Shown: positions 1 to 7,389 of the stretch, piece by piece
Layout: the number at the start of each line of letters is the position of its first letter
How positions within the stretch are numbered: the stretch's first letter is position 1
Source of the DNA: Stenotrophomonas maltophilia
Lineage (GTDB): Bacteria; Pseudomonadota; Gammaproteobacteria; Xanthomonadales; Xanthomonadaceae
Assembly (NCBI RefSeq): GCF_002799155.1
Contig: NZ_NERD01000002.1
Span: 62,001 to 126,000 of the forward strand
Length of the DNA: 64,000 nucleotides
Reading direction: 5' to 3'
Notes under the pieces: generated by a model
The model's database searches: none
The model's input: only the letters and a program-made list of their open reading frames with translations
Told to the model about the DNA's origin: nothing
Program-made: the position numbers and the translations under genes

Positions 1-271
1 GCACCATGCGCAGCGCGTAGGCGAAATCGGCGTCGAGTTCGCGCGCCAGCGCCGGCCACTGCTCGCGCGGGGTTTCGGCGAAACGATGCTGCAGCAGCGC
101 GTGGGTACCGCGCATCTCGGCCTGCAGGCCGGCTTCAGTGCGGTCTTCCAGCAGGGCATCCCAGGCCCACAGGCCCAGCACGATCAACAACAGGTGGGCG
201 ACCAGGAAGCCGATGCCGTAGCGCAGGAAGTGGAAGGCGTGGCCGCGCATCGCCGAAGGCGTGCGCTTCAT
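1..271 (-). CDS. Two-component sensor histidine kinase, N-terminal part (truncated by window edge)
   Basis: Only the first 90 codons lie in the window. They begin MKRTPSAMRGHAFHF and hold one hydrophobic segment (about residues 15-36, rich in Leu/Ile/Val), followed by a polar, presumably periplasmic stretch. No HAMP, HisKA or ATPase part is visible. The ATG lies inside the stop of the response regulator gene (ATGA overlap), so the two are translationally coupled. That coupling and the membrane start are the basis for calling it the cognate sensor kinase. The signal it senses cannot be read from this part. Confidence 0.75.
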   Translation of the reverse strand, partial: MKRTPSAMRGHAFHFLRYGIGFLVAHLLLIVLGLWAWDALLEDRTEAGLQAEMRGTHALLQHRFAETPREQWPALARELDADFAYALRMV

Positions 272-957
272 CCCCATGCCGACCGGCTGAACAGGTAGCC
301 GCGGCCACGGACGGTCTTGATCCGTTCCGGCTGCTCGGGGTTGTCCCCCAGCTTGCGGCGCAGGCGCGAGATGCGGGCATCGATCGAACGGTCCAGGCCG
401 TCGAAGGCGATTCCACGCAGGCCGCGCAGCAGCGCGTCGCGGTCCAGGATCTGGCCGGCATTGCTGGCCAGCAGGAACAGCAGGTCGAACTCGGCCGTGG
501 TCAGCTCCAGCAGGCCGCCCTGCAGGTGCACGTTGCGGGTGGACGGGTCGATGTTCAACTCGCCGAAGCGCAGGCTGCCGTCACGCGGCTCGACCCGGCG
601 GTGGCGGCGCAGGTGGGCACGCAGCCGGGCCAGCAGCACCCGCGGTTCGATGGGTTTGCCGATGTAATCGTCGGCCCCCAGTTCCAGGCCCAGCACCTGG
701 TCGATGTTGTCGGTGCGGGCGGTCAGCACGCAGATGATGCCGTCATAGTGGGGCCGGATCTGCCGACACACTTCGAAACCATCCTGGTCGGGCAGGCCGA
801 CATCGAGCAGCACCAGGGCCGGCTTCTCGGCCAGGATCCGGGCCACTGCGCGCTCGCCGCTGCGCTCGTGGGCCACCTGGTAGCCATGCCGTTGCAGGTA
901 GTCGCTGACCATCGTTCCCAGGCGGGCATCGTCTTCGACCAGTACGATATCCAGCAT
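268..957 (-). CDS. OmpR-family response regulator (RstA-like)
   Basis: A 229-residue DNA-binding response regulator. The receiver domain (about residues 1-115) shows the acidic pair D9-D10, phosphoacceptor D52 (LLDVGLPD) and the conserved lysine in GKPIE. The C-terminal winged helix (about 130-225) ends with the family motif TVRGRGYLF. The sequence resembles RstA of enteric bacteria more than OmpR or PhoP (inference from recall). I chose ATG 957 over the TTG six bases upstream because GGAGG lies 8 nt before the ATG but only 2 nt before the TTG. Its stop overlaps the start of the sensor kinase gene. The 350-bp upstream region holds a candidate direct-repeat binding site at 1130-1144. Confidence 0.9.
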   Translation of the reverse strand: MLDIVLVEDDARLGTMVSDYLQRHGYQVAHERSGERAVARILAEKPALVLLDVGLPDQDGFEVCRQIRPHYDGIICVLTARTDNIDQVLGLELGADDYIGKPIEPRVLLARLRAHLRRHRRVEPRDGSLRFGELNIDPSTRNVHLQGGLLELTTAEFDLLFLLASNAGQILDRDALLRGLRGIAFDGLDRSIDARISRLRRKLGDNPEQPERIKTVRGRGYLFSRSAWG

Positions 958-1129
958 TTCCAAGGCCTCCGTGGGCGCAAACGTACCGCCACGGCACGAG
1001 CGCGGCGATGCTATCCCAGCCTTCGGGCCGCCCGGGTCCCGGGGGCGGGCGCCATTCAGCCGGGGTTGCTGGCGCGCGGGCCGGGTCTCAGTCCCGGCAA
1101 CAACTTGGCGTCCAGCATAGCCTGAGGCT

Positions 1130-1144
1130 GTTACAAAACGTTAC
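1130..1144. promoter_or_regulatory. Candidate response-regulator binding site (direct repeat)
   Basis: Two GTTAC boxes start exactly 10 bp apart (GTTACaaaacGTTAC). Direct half-sites one helical turn apart are typical of OmpR-family regulators, and the site lies between the regulator gene and the divergent asparagine-synthetase-like gene. The rest of the 958-1306 gap shows no gene. This is pattern evidence only. Confidence 0.3.
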
Positions 1145-1306
1145 CTTCGTGATACGTCTGGTGACGATCGCTGACAGCAAAGCGACTGACGCCGCGCGGC
1201 CCGGGGCCGAGCATGGAGTCTCCTCCGCTCCGCGTGCCGTCCTCATGTCGCCCGCCGCCCCCTGCCTGCCGAACCCGTCCCACCGCTGTCAGTGCGGAGG
1301 CTCCCG

Positions 1307-3208
1307 ATGAGCGGCGTGGTCGGGGCCTGGTTGCCGCCGGCCGAGGACGAGCAGCTGCTGCAGCAGCTGGCCCCGATGCTGCGCGCCCTGCAGCAGCGGG
1401 GGCGTGGCCGCATCGGCTACTGGACCGATGCCGAGGCCGGCCTCGCGCTGGGCCACTGCCGGGCGCCGACCGATACGCCGTTGCAGCCGCTGAGCTCGGA
1501 CTGCGGTCGCTACGTACTGTGCCTGGACGGCCGCCTGTACAACCGCGGCGACCTGCAGGCGCAGCTGCGCGATCTGCCGCGCAGCTGCAGCGATGCGCGG
1601 CTGCTGCTGCAGGCGATCGTTGAATGGGGCGTGCAGCGGGCGCTGTCGCGTATCGAGGGCGCTTTCGGTTTCAGTATCTGGGACCGCGAGTCGCGCGTGC
1701 TGTGGCTGGCCCGTGATCCGGTGGGCGAGCGGCCGCTGTATTACGGCTGGCACCAGGGCCAGTTCCTGTTCGCCTCCGAGTTGAAGGCGCTGCAGGCCTT
1801 CGCCGGCTTCGCGCCGAGCATCGACCAGGACGCCCTGAGCCTGCTGCTGCGCCACGACTATGTGCCGGCGCCGCACACCATCTACCGTGGCATCCACAAG
1901 CTGGTGGCGGGCGGGGTGCTGCGCATCGATCTCAGTGACCATGCCGCGGGTTGCGCCAGCCAGGCCGCGCAGGGGGGAACGCGCTACTGGTGTGCACGCG
2001 ATGCGATGCAGAGCGCACTGCAGGAGCCGCTGCAGCCGGCGCCCAGCCTGGAACAGGCCACCGACCAGCTCGAAGCGGTACTGCAGAAGGCCATTGCTTC
2101 ACGCATGCACTCGCCACTGGCCTGCGGCGCGTTCCTGTCTGGCGGCACCGACTCTTCGCTGGTGACGGCGATGATGCAGGCCCAATCCACGCTGCCGATC
2201 GAAGCGTGGACCGTCGGCTTCGACGATCCAGGGCATGACGAGAGCGACTGGGCGTCGCAGGTCGCGCGCCACCTGGGTGTGCAACACCACCTGCACCGCA
2301 TGGACGCGCGGCAGGGCCTGGACCTGTTGCAGCGCCTGCCACAGGTCTGGTGCGAGCCCTTCGCTGACGCCTCGCAGCTGCCGACCCTGCTGGCCAGCGA
2401 ACTGCTGGGCGCGCGCAAGCCGGTGGCGCTGACGGGTGATGGCGGCGATGAACTGTTCTTCGGCCACCCCAGCTACGGCCGCGCACTGCGCAATGCGCGC
2501 CTGTGCGGCGGCCTGCCGGACTGGGTACGCGGGCTGGCGCGGCGCAGTGGCAATCGCATGAACGTGGAGCGTGGCCGCCTCGGTGGTTGGCGCGCATTGG
2601 TGGCCGAGGTTGCCGCCAACGATGTGGAAGGCCACTACCTGCAGCGCGTGACCCGCTGGCGGCAGCCGGCGCAGGTGGTGCTGGGCGCGCGTGAGCCGGT
2701 GACGATCTTCCAGCAGCAGGACACGGCGCTGCCGGCCGAGGCGCGCATCCAGCTGCTGGATTTCCGCATGGACCTGGCCGAGGGCATCCTGGCCAAGGTT
2801 GATCGCGCGGGCATGGCGGCGGGCGTTGAAACCCGTGCGCCGCTGCTGGACATGGAGGTGGTGCGCCTGGCCTGGCGCCTGCCGCAGCACCTGAAGTACC
2901 ACGATGGCGAGCACAAGCGGATCCTCAAGCACCTGCTGGCGCGCTACCTGCCGGATCCGCTGGTGTATCGCCCCAAGCGCGGCTTCGGTCCGCCGATGGC
3001 GCGCTGGTTGGCAGGTCCGTTGCGCGATTGGGCGGAGGCGCTGCTGGACCCGCAGTTGCTACGCAACCAGGGTTGCTTCGACGCGGCGCGGGTGCGCGGT
3101 ATCTGGGAAGCGTTCCTGCGCGGTGAGCGCAAGTGGCACACGCACCTGTGGAACGTGCTGATGTTCCAGGCGTGGCACCAGCATTGGCACGGTAGCCGCG
3201 GGCGCTGA
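1307..3208 (+). CDS. Asparagine-synthetase-B-like protein with degenerate glutaminase domain
   Basis: A 633-residue protein with the two-domain layout of class II asparagine synthetases: N-terminal glutamine amidotransferase fold (about 1-200), then an ATP-pyrophosphatase synthetase domain with the PP-loop SGGTDSS at 278-284 and a conserved ALTGDGGDELF motif. The start follows from CGGAGG six bases before ATG 1307. The oddity is at the N terminus: the catalytic Cys2 of the usual MCGI start is Ser (MSGVV), HRGPDG reads QRGRGR, and NGEIYN reads DGRLYN. The glutaminase is therefore probably inactive. The protein may use free ammonia, or amidate or ligate another substrate, as in beta-lactam synthetase and secondary-metabolite relatives that also lost Cys2. 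It stands alone, divergent from the two-component genes. Confidence 0.8.
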   Translation: MSGVVGAWLPPAEDEQLLQQLAPMLRALQQRGRGRIGYWTDAEAGLALGHCRAPTDTPLQPLSSDCGRYVLCLDGRLYNRGDLQAQLRDLPRSCSDARLLLQAIVEWGVQRALSRIEGAFGFSIWDRESRVLWLARDPVGERPLYYGWHQGQFLFASELKALQAFAGFAPSIDQDALSLLLRHDYVPAPHTIYRGIHKLVAGGVLRIDLSDHAAGCASQAAQGGTRYWCARDAMQSALQEPLQPAPSLEQATDQLEAVLQKAIASRMHSPLACGAFLSGGTDSSLVTAMMQAQSTLPIEAWTVGFDDPGHDESDWASQVARHLGVQHHLHRMDARQGLDLLQRLPQVWCEPFADASQLPTLLASELLGARKPVALTGDGGDELFFGHPSYGRALRNARLCGGLPDWVRGLARRSGNRMNVERGRLGGWRALVAEVAANDVEGHYLQRVTRWRQPAQVVLGAREPVTIFQQQDTALPAEARIQLLDFRMDLAEGILAKVDRAGMAAGVETRAPLLDMEVVRLAWRLPQHLKYHDGEHKRILKHLLARYLPDPLVYRPKRGFGPPMARWLAGPLRDWAEALLDPQLLRNQGCFDAARVRGIWEAFLRGERKWHTHLWNVLMFQAWHQHWHGSRGR

Positions 3209-3248
3209 GTCGTTCCTGCATCGCGTGCGGCGGTTTCATTCTGCGCGG

Positions 3249-3344
3249 CGCAGGGCAGATGCCCTTGCGTACGAATGTCCTCCGGCGCCGGCCGTTGGCC
3301 GTCACCTCCCCCTTTACTTCGTACGCAAGGGCATCCGCCCTGCG
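3249..3344. repeat. Hairpin unit B1 (27-bp arms, 42-bp core)
   Basis: Arms 3249-3275 and 3318-3344 are inverted repeats of 27 bp with one mismatch. The 42-bp core 3276-3317 is repeated in inverted orientation at 3444-3485 (two mismatches), where it sits between quite different arms. With the second unit it fills most of the 448-bp gap 3209-3656, which has no gene. Confidence 0.85.
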
Positions 3345-3412
3345 TTCGGAGCTCGTCGGCGCGTCCTTGAAAGGCGCCCGCGCGCGCTGCGCTCTACTCA
3401 CCGCACGCCGAG

Positions 3413-3516
3413 CCTCGTCGGGGTGAGCAGGGGCCTGGGCAAAGTAAAGGAGGAGGTGACGGCCAACGGCCGGCGCCGGGGGACATTTGCCCAGGCCCCT
3501 GCTCACCCCGGCGAGG
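3413..3516. repeat. Hairpin unit B2 (31-bp arms, inverted 42-bp core)
   Basis: Arms 3413-3443 and 3486-3516 pair over 31 bp with one mismatch. They surround the inverse copy of the core of unit B1. The plus strand of this core contains TAAAGGAGGAGGTGA, close to the complement of the 3' end of 16S rRNA. The arms of B1 and B2 are unrelated to each other. Confidence 0.85.
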
Positions 3517-3573
3517 CCCATCAGTTCGCAGCGAATCCGGACGAAGACGCGCTCCGTAATCCGAACGCCAGGC

Positions 3574-3610
3574 AAAAAAAGACCCGGCAGAGGGAGGGAT
3601 CTGCCGGGTC
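3574..3610 (-). terminator. Rho-independent terminator of the phasin gene
   Basis: An 11-bp stem (GACCCGGCAGA, 3581-3591, with 3600-3610), an 8-nt loop, and on the minus strand a run of seven T. It lies 47 bp after the phasin stop codon. Confidence 0.85.
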
Positions 3611-3656
3611 CGGATTGCGTGGGGGGAGGGACCCACGCAATGAGCGTTGCGTCGCG

Positions 3657-4004
3657 TCAGTGGTTGTTCGCGTCCGCCGTTGATTCGTTGTAGCCCTGCA
3701 CCAGTTCGGACCAGGCCTTGCTGGCCTGCAGGCCAAGTCCGACCACGTCCTGCTGGGCCTGGCCCAGCCGCTGCAGGTTGTCCTGCCATAGCTGCGCCCC
3801 CTTGGAGAGTGTCCCGGCCGCATCGTCGCCGCGGGCCAGTTCACCCAGCCAGCCGCCGGTCGCGGTCAGGTTGCGCTCCATCACCTTCAGCTGCACGCCG
3901 AACATGCTTTCCGCGTTCTCCAACGCCAACCGGTTCGCGCGCGTTGCCGCGGCGGCGAGCTGGCGGGTGGCATCACTGAAGCGATCGCTGAAGGCGGCGG
4001 CCAT
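3657..4004 (-). CDS. Phasin family protein
   Basis: A 115-residue, mainly helical protein with few Cys or Pro residues and the spacing of the phasin_2 family (FxxRFSDATRQLAAAATRAN; ENAESMFGVQLKVMERN). Phasins coat polyhydroxyalkanoate granules, and related small proteins are found in bacteria without clear PHA metabolism. No PHA synthase or depolymerase lies in the window, so a granule role is not shown. A strong terminator follows. The upstream ribosome binding site is weak. The gene stands as a single unit next to queD, on the same strand but separated by queD's own terminator. Confidence 0.75.
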   Translation of the reverse strand: MAAAFSDRFSDATRQLAAAATRANRLALENAESMFGVQLKVMERNLTATGGWLGELARGDDAAGTLSKGAQLWQDNLQRLGQAQQDVVGLGLQASKAWSELVQGYNESTADANNH

Positions 4005-4063
4005 GGGGCATCAGGGAGTGACTTGATGCAATGCAGCATACGCCCTTGATGCGGCATTGCAAC

Positions 4064-4093
4064 AAAAATAAAAAAGGCGCCCAAGACGCCTTT
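4064..4093 (-). terminator. Rho-independent terminator of queD
   Basis: AAAGGCG (4073-4079) pairs with CGCCTTT (4087-4093) around a 7-nt loop. The minus strand then runs into T-rich sequence. It lies 28 bp after the queD stop. Confidence 0.8.
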
Positions 4094-4120
4094 GGAAAAC
4101 CTTTCAGATCAATGGGTTAA

Positions 4121-4483
4121 TCAGGTCGCCGGGCCGCGGTAGCGGCACCCCGACGTGCAGGTTTCGTGCACGGTAATCTCGCTCAGCGCCGGCAGGCTCG
4201 GCTTGAGTTCGTTCCAGATCCACACCGCCAGGTTCTCGCTGGTCGGGTTCTCCAGGCCGGGGATGTCATTGAGATAGTGATGGTCCAGACGGTCGTAGAT
4301 CGGCTGGAAGGCCGCCTTCACGTCACCGAAGTCCATGATCCAGCCGGTCTGCGCGCCGGGTTCGCCCTCGACCTTCAGTTCCACCCGGAACGAGTGGCCG
4401 TGCAGGCGCGCGCACTTGTGCCCGGGCGGCACGTTGGGGAGGCGGTGCGCCGCCTCGAGCATGAAGACTTTGAAGATTTCCAT
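4121..4483 (-). CDS. queD: 6-carboxy-5,6,7,8-tetrahydropterin synthase QueD
   Basis: A 120-residue enzyme of queuosine (7-deazaguanine) biosynthesis that converts 7,8-dihydroneopterin triphosphate to 6-carboxytetrahydropterin. Zinc ligands H13, H28 and H30 (AAH, LHGH) and the catalytic Cys24 in CARLHGH are in place, as are the DFGD and LDHHYLND motifs of the family. The length equals that of the E. coli enzyme (121 residues). It is a single gene with its own terminator and is divergent from the TonB-dependent receptor. The 192-bp shared upstream region holds two palindromic operators, so co-regulation is possible but not shown. Confidence 0.95.
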   Translation of the reverse strand: MEIFKVFMLEAAHRLPNVPPGHKCARLHGHSFRVELKVEGEPGAQTGWIMDFGDVKAAFQPIYDRLDHHYLNDIPGLENPTSENLAVWIWNELKPSLPALSEITVHETCTSGCRYRGPAT

Positions 4484-4547
4484 GCCGCGATTGTACGCCG
4501 CAGGCCGCCGGGCAGCCTGAGCGGAGGTTGGTCTTTCGTGAAGAACG

Positions 4548-4600
4548 TCTTTTCATCCGGATGAAGAGATGATAGTTTCTCTTATATCCGTATGAAGAGA
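4548..4600. promoter_or_regulatory. Two tandem palindromic operators upstream of the TonB-dependent receptor
   Basis: 4548-4569 is a 22-bp palindrome with one mismatched pair; its centre is TCATCCGGATGA and its ends are TCTtTT/AAgAGA. 4578-4600 is a second, weaker copy (TCTCTTATATCCG, then TATGAAGAGA). The right half ATGAAGAGATG recurs 31 bp apart, three helical turns. This looks like cooperative dimer binding by a repressor. I do not recognise the cognate regulator. Confidence 0.6.
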
Positions 4601-4675
4601 TGTTATTGGCCGGACCCCGGCCAGGCATGGACTACTGCGGAACTTCGTCGTCCTTACCACCTCCCCTACATCGTC

Positions 4676-7315
4676 ATGCCCAAGCACACCCTGCTCGTGG
4701 CGGCCCTGGCCGTCGCTCTGGCCGCGCCTTTGTCCGCCGCCGCCGAAACCTCCGCCGACGCCCGTGGCGAAGCCAGCACCCTGGCCGCCGTGCGTGTCAC
4801 CGGTTCCAACATCAAGCGCACCGATACCGAGGCCTCCAACCCGGTGCAGGTGATCGGCCGCCAGCAGCTGGAACAGACCGGCAAGGCCACCGTGGCCGAC
4901 GTGCTGCGTTCGATCTCGGCCAACACCGGCAACGCCAGCAACGAAACCACCAACAACGGCTGGGCCTCCGGCTCGGCCGGCATCGGCCTGCGTGGCCTGT
5001 CGCAGAAAAACACGCTGGTGCTGCTCAACGGCCGCCGTTTGGCCAACTACGGCTTCCCCGCCGGCGGCCTGTCCGATACCTTCGTCGATCTCAACGCGCT
5101 GCCGCTGGTCGCGGTCGAGCGCATCGAAGTACTCAAGGACGGTGCCTCGGCGGTGTACGGCTCCGACGCCGTGGCCGGCGTGGTCAACATCATCACCCGG
5201 CAGAACTTCGAAGGCGCCGAGATCGGCGGCAGCTTCGGCGGTGCCGACCAGGGCGGCCTGCACGAGCAGAACCTGAAGTTCGTCGGTGGCCTTGGTGATC
5301 TCGATACCGATGGCTACAACATCCTCTTCAGCCTGCAGGGCTACAACCGCGAACGCCTGGACCAGGACGAACGCAACCTGACCAGGAGCGGCATCTACAC
5401 CGACAAGCCTGGCGGCCGCTGGAACGGCTGGTCGGCCAAGGGCGCGCGCTACCTGGTCAACGGCGTGTCGGTGCCGATGCTCGATGCCAACGGCAACTGC
5501 CCCGCTGGCACCTCCCGCGTTGCCAGCGCACCGATCGACGGCCTGGCCGGCGACACCTGCGGCTTCAACCAGGCGCCGTTCACCACGCTGATCCCCTCCA
5601 CCAAGCGCTACCAGGCCTATGCCAACGGCACCTTCCGCCTGAACGACAATGTCGAAGCGTTCGGCGAAGTGCTGTACAGCCAGATCAAGAGCGCCGCGTG
5701 GTTCGGCAGCAGCCCGTTCTTCACCCTGGAGAGCGGACGTTTCGCACTGAACGCGAACAGCGGCCTGGCAGAGCCGGTGTCATCGCTGCTGCCGGCCAAC
5801 AACCCGTACAACCCGTACGGCCGCGCGATCCCGATTGAATACACCTTCTTCGACCTCGGCGGCACGATCAAGACCAACCGCTCCACCGCCTATCGCGGCG
5901 TGTTCGGCCTGCGCGGCACCACCGCCAATTGGGACTGGGAAGTGGCCGCATTCGGCGCACGCAGCAGCGAGCGCGAGAGTGTGTCCGGCGGCTTCGCCAA
6001 CCGCTGGGCACTGGCCGATGCGCTGGCCACCGGCAGCTACAACCTGCTGAATCCGGCGGCCACGCCGCAGTCGGTACGTGATTCAATCAACATCGCCACG
6101 CTGCGCCCGGCCGAGTCCAAGCTGCAGGGTGTCGACGCGAAGATTTCCGGCAGCCTGGGCCATACCTGGGCTGGCGAGATCGGCTTCGCTGCCGGTGCCG
6201 AGTGGCGCCGCGAGAAGCTCGATTCCAACAACCCGTGGCAGATCGATGCCGGCCTGCAGGTGCGCCCGGCCATCGCCGAAGTGCATGGCCAGCGCCAGGT
6301 CAGTGCCGCCTACGCCGAAGTGAACGTGCCGCTGGCTTCGACGCTGGAGCTGTCCGCCGCCGCGCGCGCCGATCACTACGATGACTTTGGCGATGCGTTC
6401 TCGCCAAAGATCGGGCTGCGCTGGCAGCCGCTCGACTTCCTGCTGGTGCGTGCCTCGGCGTCGAAGGGCTTCCGTGCACCGTCGCTGTCGGAGAACTCCA
6501 ACAGCACCAGCATCGCCTACGGCAGCGTGGTCGATCCGCGTGATCCGGACGTGCCGGGCTCGCGCCAGAACCCGACCTTCTTCACCGTCGGCAACAACGC
6601 ACTGAAGCCGGAGCGCACCAGGAGCGTCAACTTCGGCGTGGTGCTGTCGCCGTGGGCCAACACCAACCTGAGCGTGGACTACTACCGCATCCAGCTGGAC
6701 AACCTGGTCGGCACCAACAACACCCAGACCCTGGTCAACGACAACGTGGCCGGCGCGGTGCAGCGCGATGAGCGCGGCAAGCTGCAGGCGGTCTACAACC
6801 GCTACCAGAACCTGAGCGAGCTGAAGACTTCGGGCATCGACGTCGAGTTGCGCCAGCGCATCCCGACCGCTGCACTGGGTGACTTCACCGTGTCCTCGGC
6901 CTACACCCACGTGCGCGACTACCGTCGCCCGACCGTGGTCGGCGGCCCGCTGGTCGACTACGCCGGCAGCAACCTCGGCGCGACCCTGCCCAAGGACAAG
7001 GCCACCACCACGCTGGACTGGAAGTACGGCGACTTCAACGCAGCGCTGACCTGGTACTACACCAGCAGCTACCGCCAGGAGGCCAGCTCCGCCGCCAAGG
7101 CCGTGCAGCAGCGCGTCGGCAGCTACAGCCAGTACGACCTGTACCTGGCCTACACCGGCATCGACAAGCTGACCGTGTATGCCAAGGTGCAGAACCTGGC
7201 CGACAAGACGCCGCCGTACGACGCCTCCTTCCCCGGCATCCGCGCGCCGTACGACTTCAGCCAGTACGACCTGCGTGGCCGCTACTTCACGCTGGGCTTC
7301 GATTACCGCTTCTGA
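4676..7315 (+). CDS. TonB-dependent outer membrane receptor
   Basis: An 879-residue outer membrane receptor. ATG 4676 gives a clean signal peptide (MPKHTLLVAALAVALAAPLSAAA). An in-frame ATG at 4592 would add 28 residues before it and lies inside an operator, so it was rejected. The plug domain (about residues 35-170) has VRVTGSNIKRTD, LLNGRRLANYG, VERIEVLKDGASAVYGSDAVAGVVNI. The beta-barrel follows and ends with the outer-membrane signature aromatic residue (GFDYRF). The substrate is unknown. The sequence belongs to the oar/peptide- or carbohydrate-type group common in Xanthomonadaceae. The neighbouring secreted peptidase suggests uptake of peptide products (inference). Confidence 0.9.
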   Translation: MPKHTLLVAALAVALAAPLSAAAETSADARGEASTLAAVRVTGSNIKRTDTEASNPVQVIGRQQLEQTGKATVADVLRSISANTGNASNETTNNGWASGSAGIGLRGLSQKNTLVLLNGRRLANYGFPAGGLSDTFVDLNALPLVAVERIEVLKDGASAVYGSDAVAGVVNIITRQNFEGAEIGGSFGGADQGGLHEQNLKFVGGLGDLDTDGYNILFSLQGYNRERLDQDERNLTRSGIYTDKPGGRWNGWSAKGARYLVNGVSVPMLDANGNCPAGTSRVASAPIDGLAGDTCGFNQAPFTTLIPSTKRYQAYANGTFRLNDNVEAFGEVLYSQIKSAAWFGSSPFFTLESGRFALNANSGLAEPVSSLLPANNPYNPYGRAIPIEYTFFDLGGTIKTNRSTAYRGVFGLRGTTANWDWEVAAFGARSSERESVSGGFANRWALADALATGSYNLLNPAATPQSVRDSINIATLRPAESKLQGVDAKISGSLGHTWAGEIGFAAGAEWRREKLDSNNPWQIDAGLQVRPAIAEVHGQRQVSAAYAEVNVPLASTLELSAAARADHYDDFGDAFSPKIGLRWQPLDFLLVRASASKGFRAPSLSENSNSTSIAYGSVVDPRDPDVPGSRQNPTFFTVGNNALKPERTRSVNFGVVLSPWANTNLSVDYYRIQLDNLVGTNNTQTLVNDNVAGAVQRDERGKLQAVYNRYQNLSELKTSGIDVELRQRIPTAALGDFTVSSAYTHVRDYRRPTVVGGPLVDYAGSNLGATLPKDKATTTLDWKYGDFNAALTWYYTSSYRQEASSAAKAVQQRVGSYSQYDLYLAYTGIDKLTVYAKVQNLADKTPPYDASFPGIRAPYDFSQYDLRGRYFTLGFDYRF

Positions 7316-7389
7316 TCCATCCGCCGCGGCCGGTCACCTGACGGGACCGGCCGCGCGACTGTCTGCTGTTGCGTTCCAGGGGAGTCATC

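Noticed and set aside
4484..4675. preQ1 riboswitch before queD or the TonB receptor
   Set aside because: No preQ1 aptamer pattern is visible. The symmetry is DNA-operator-like, and queD stands alone without other que genes.
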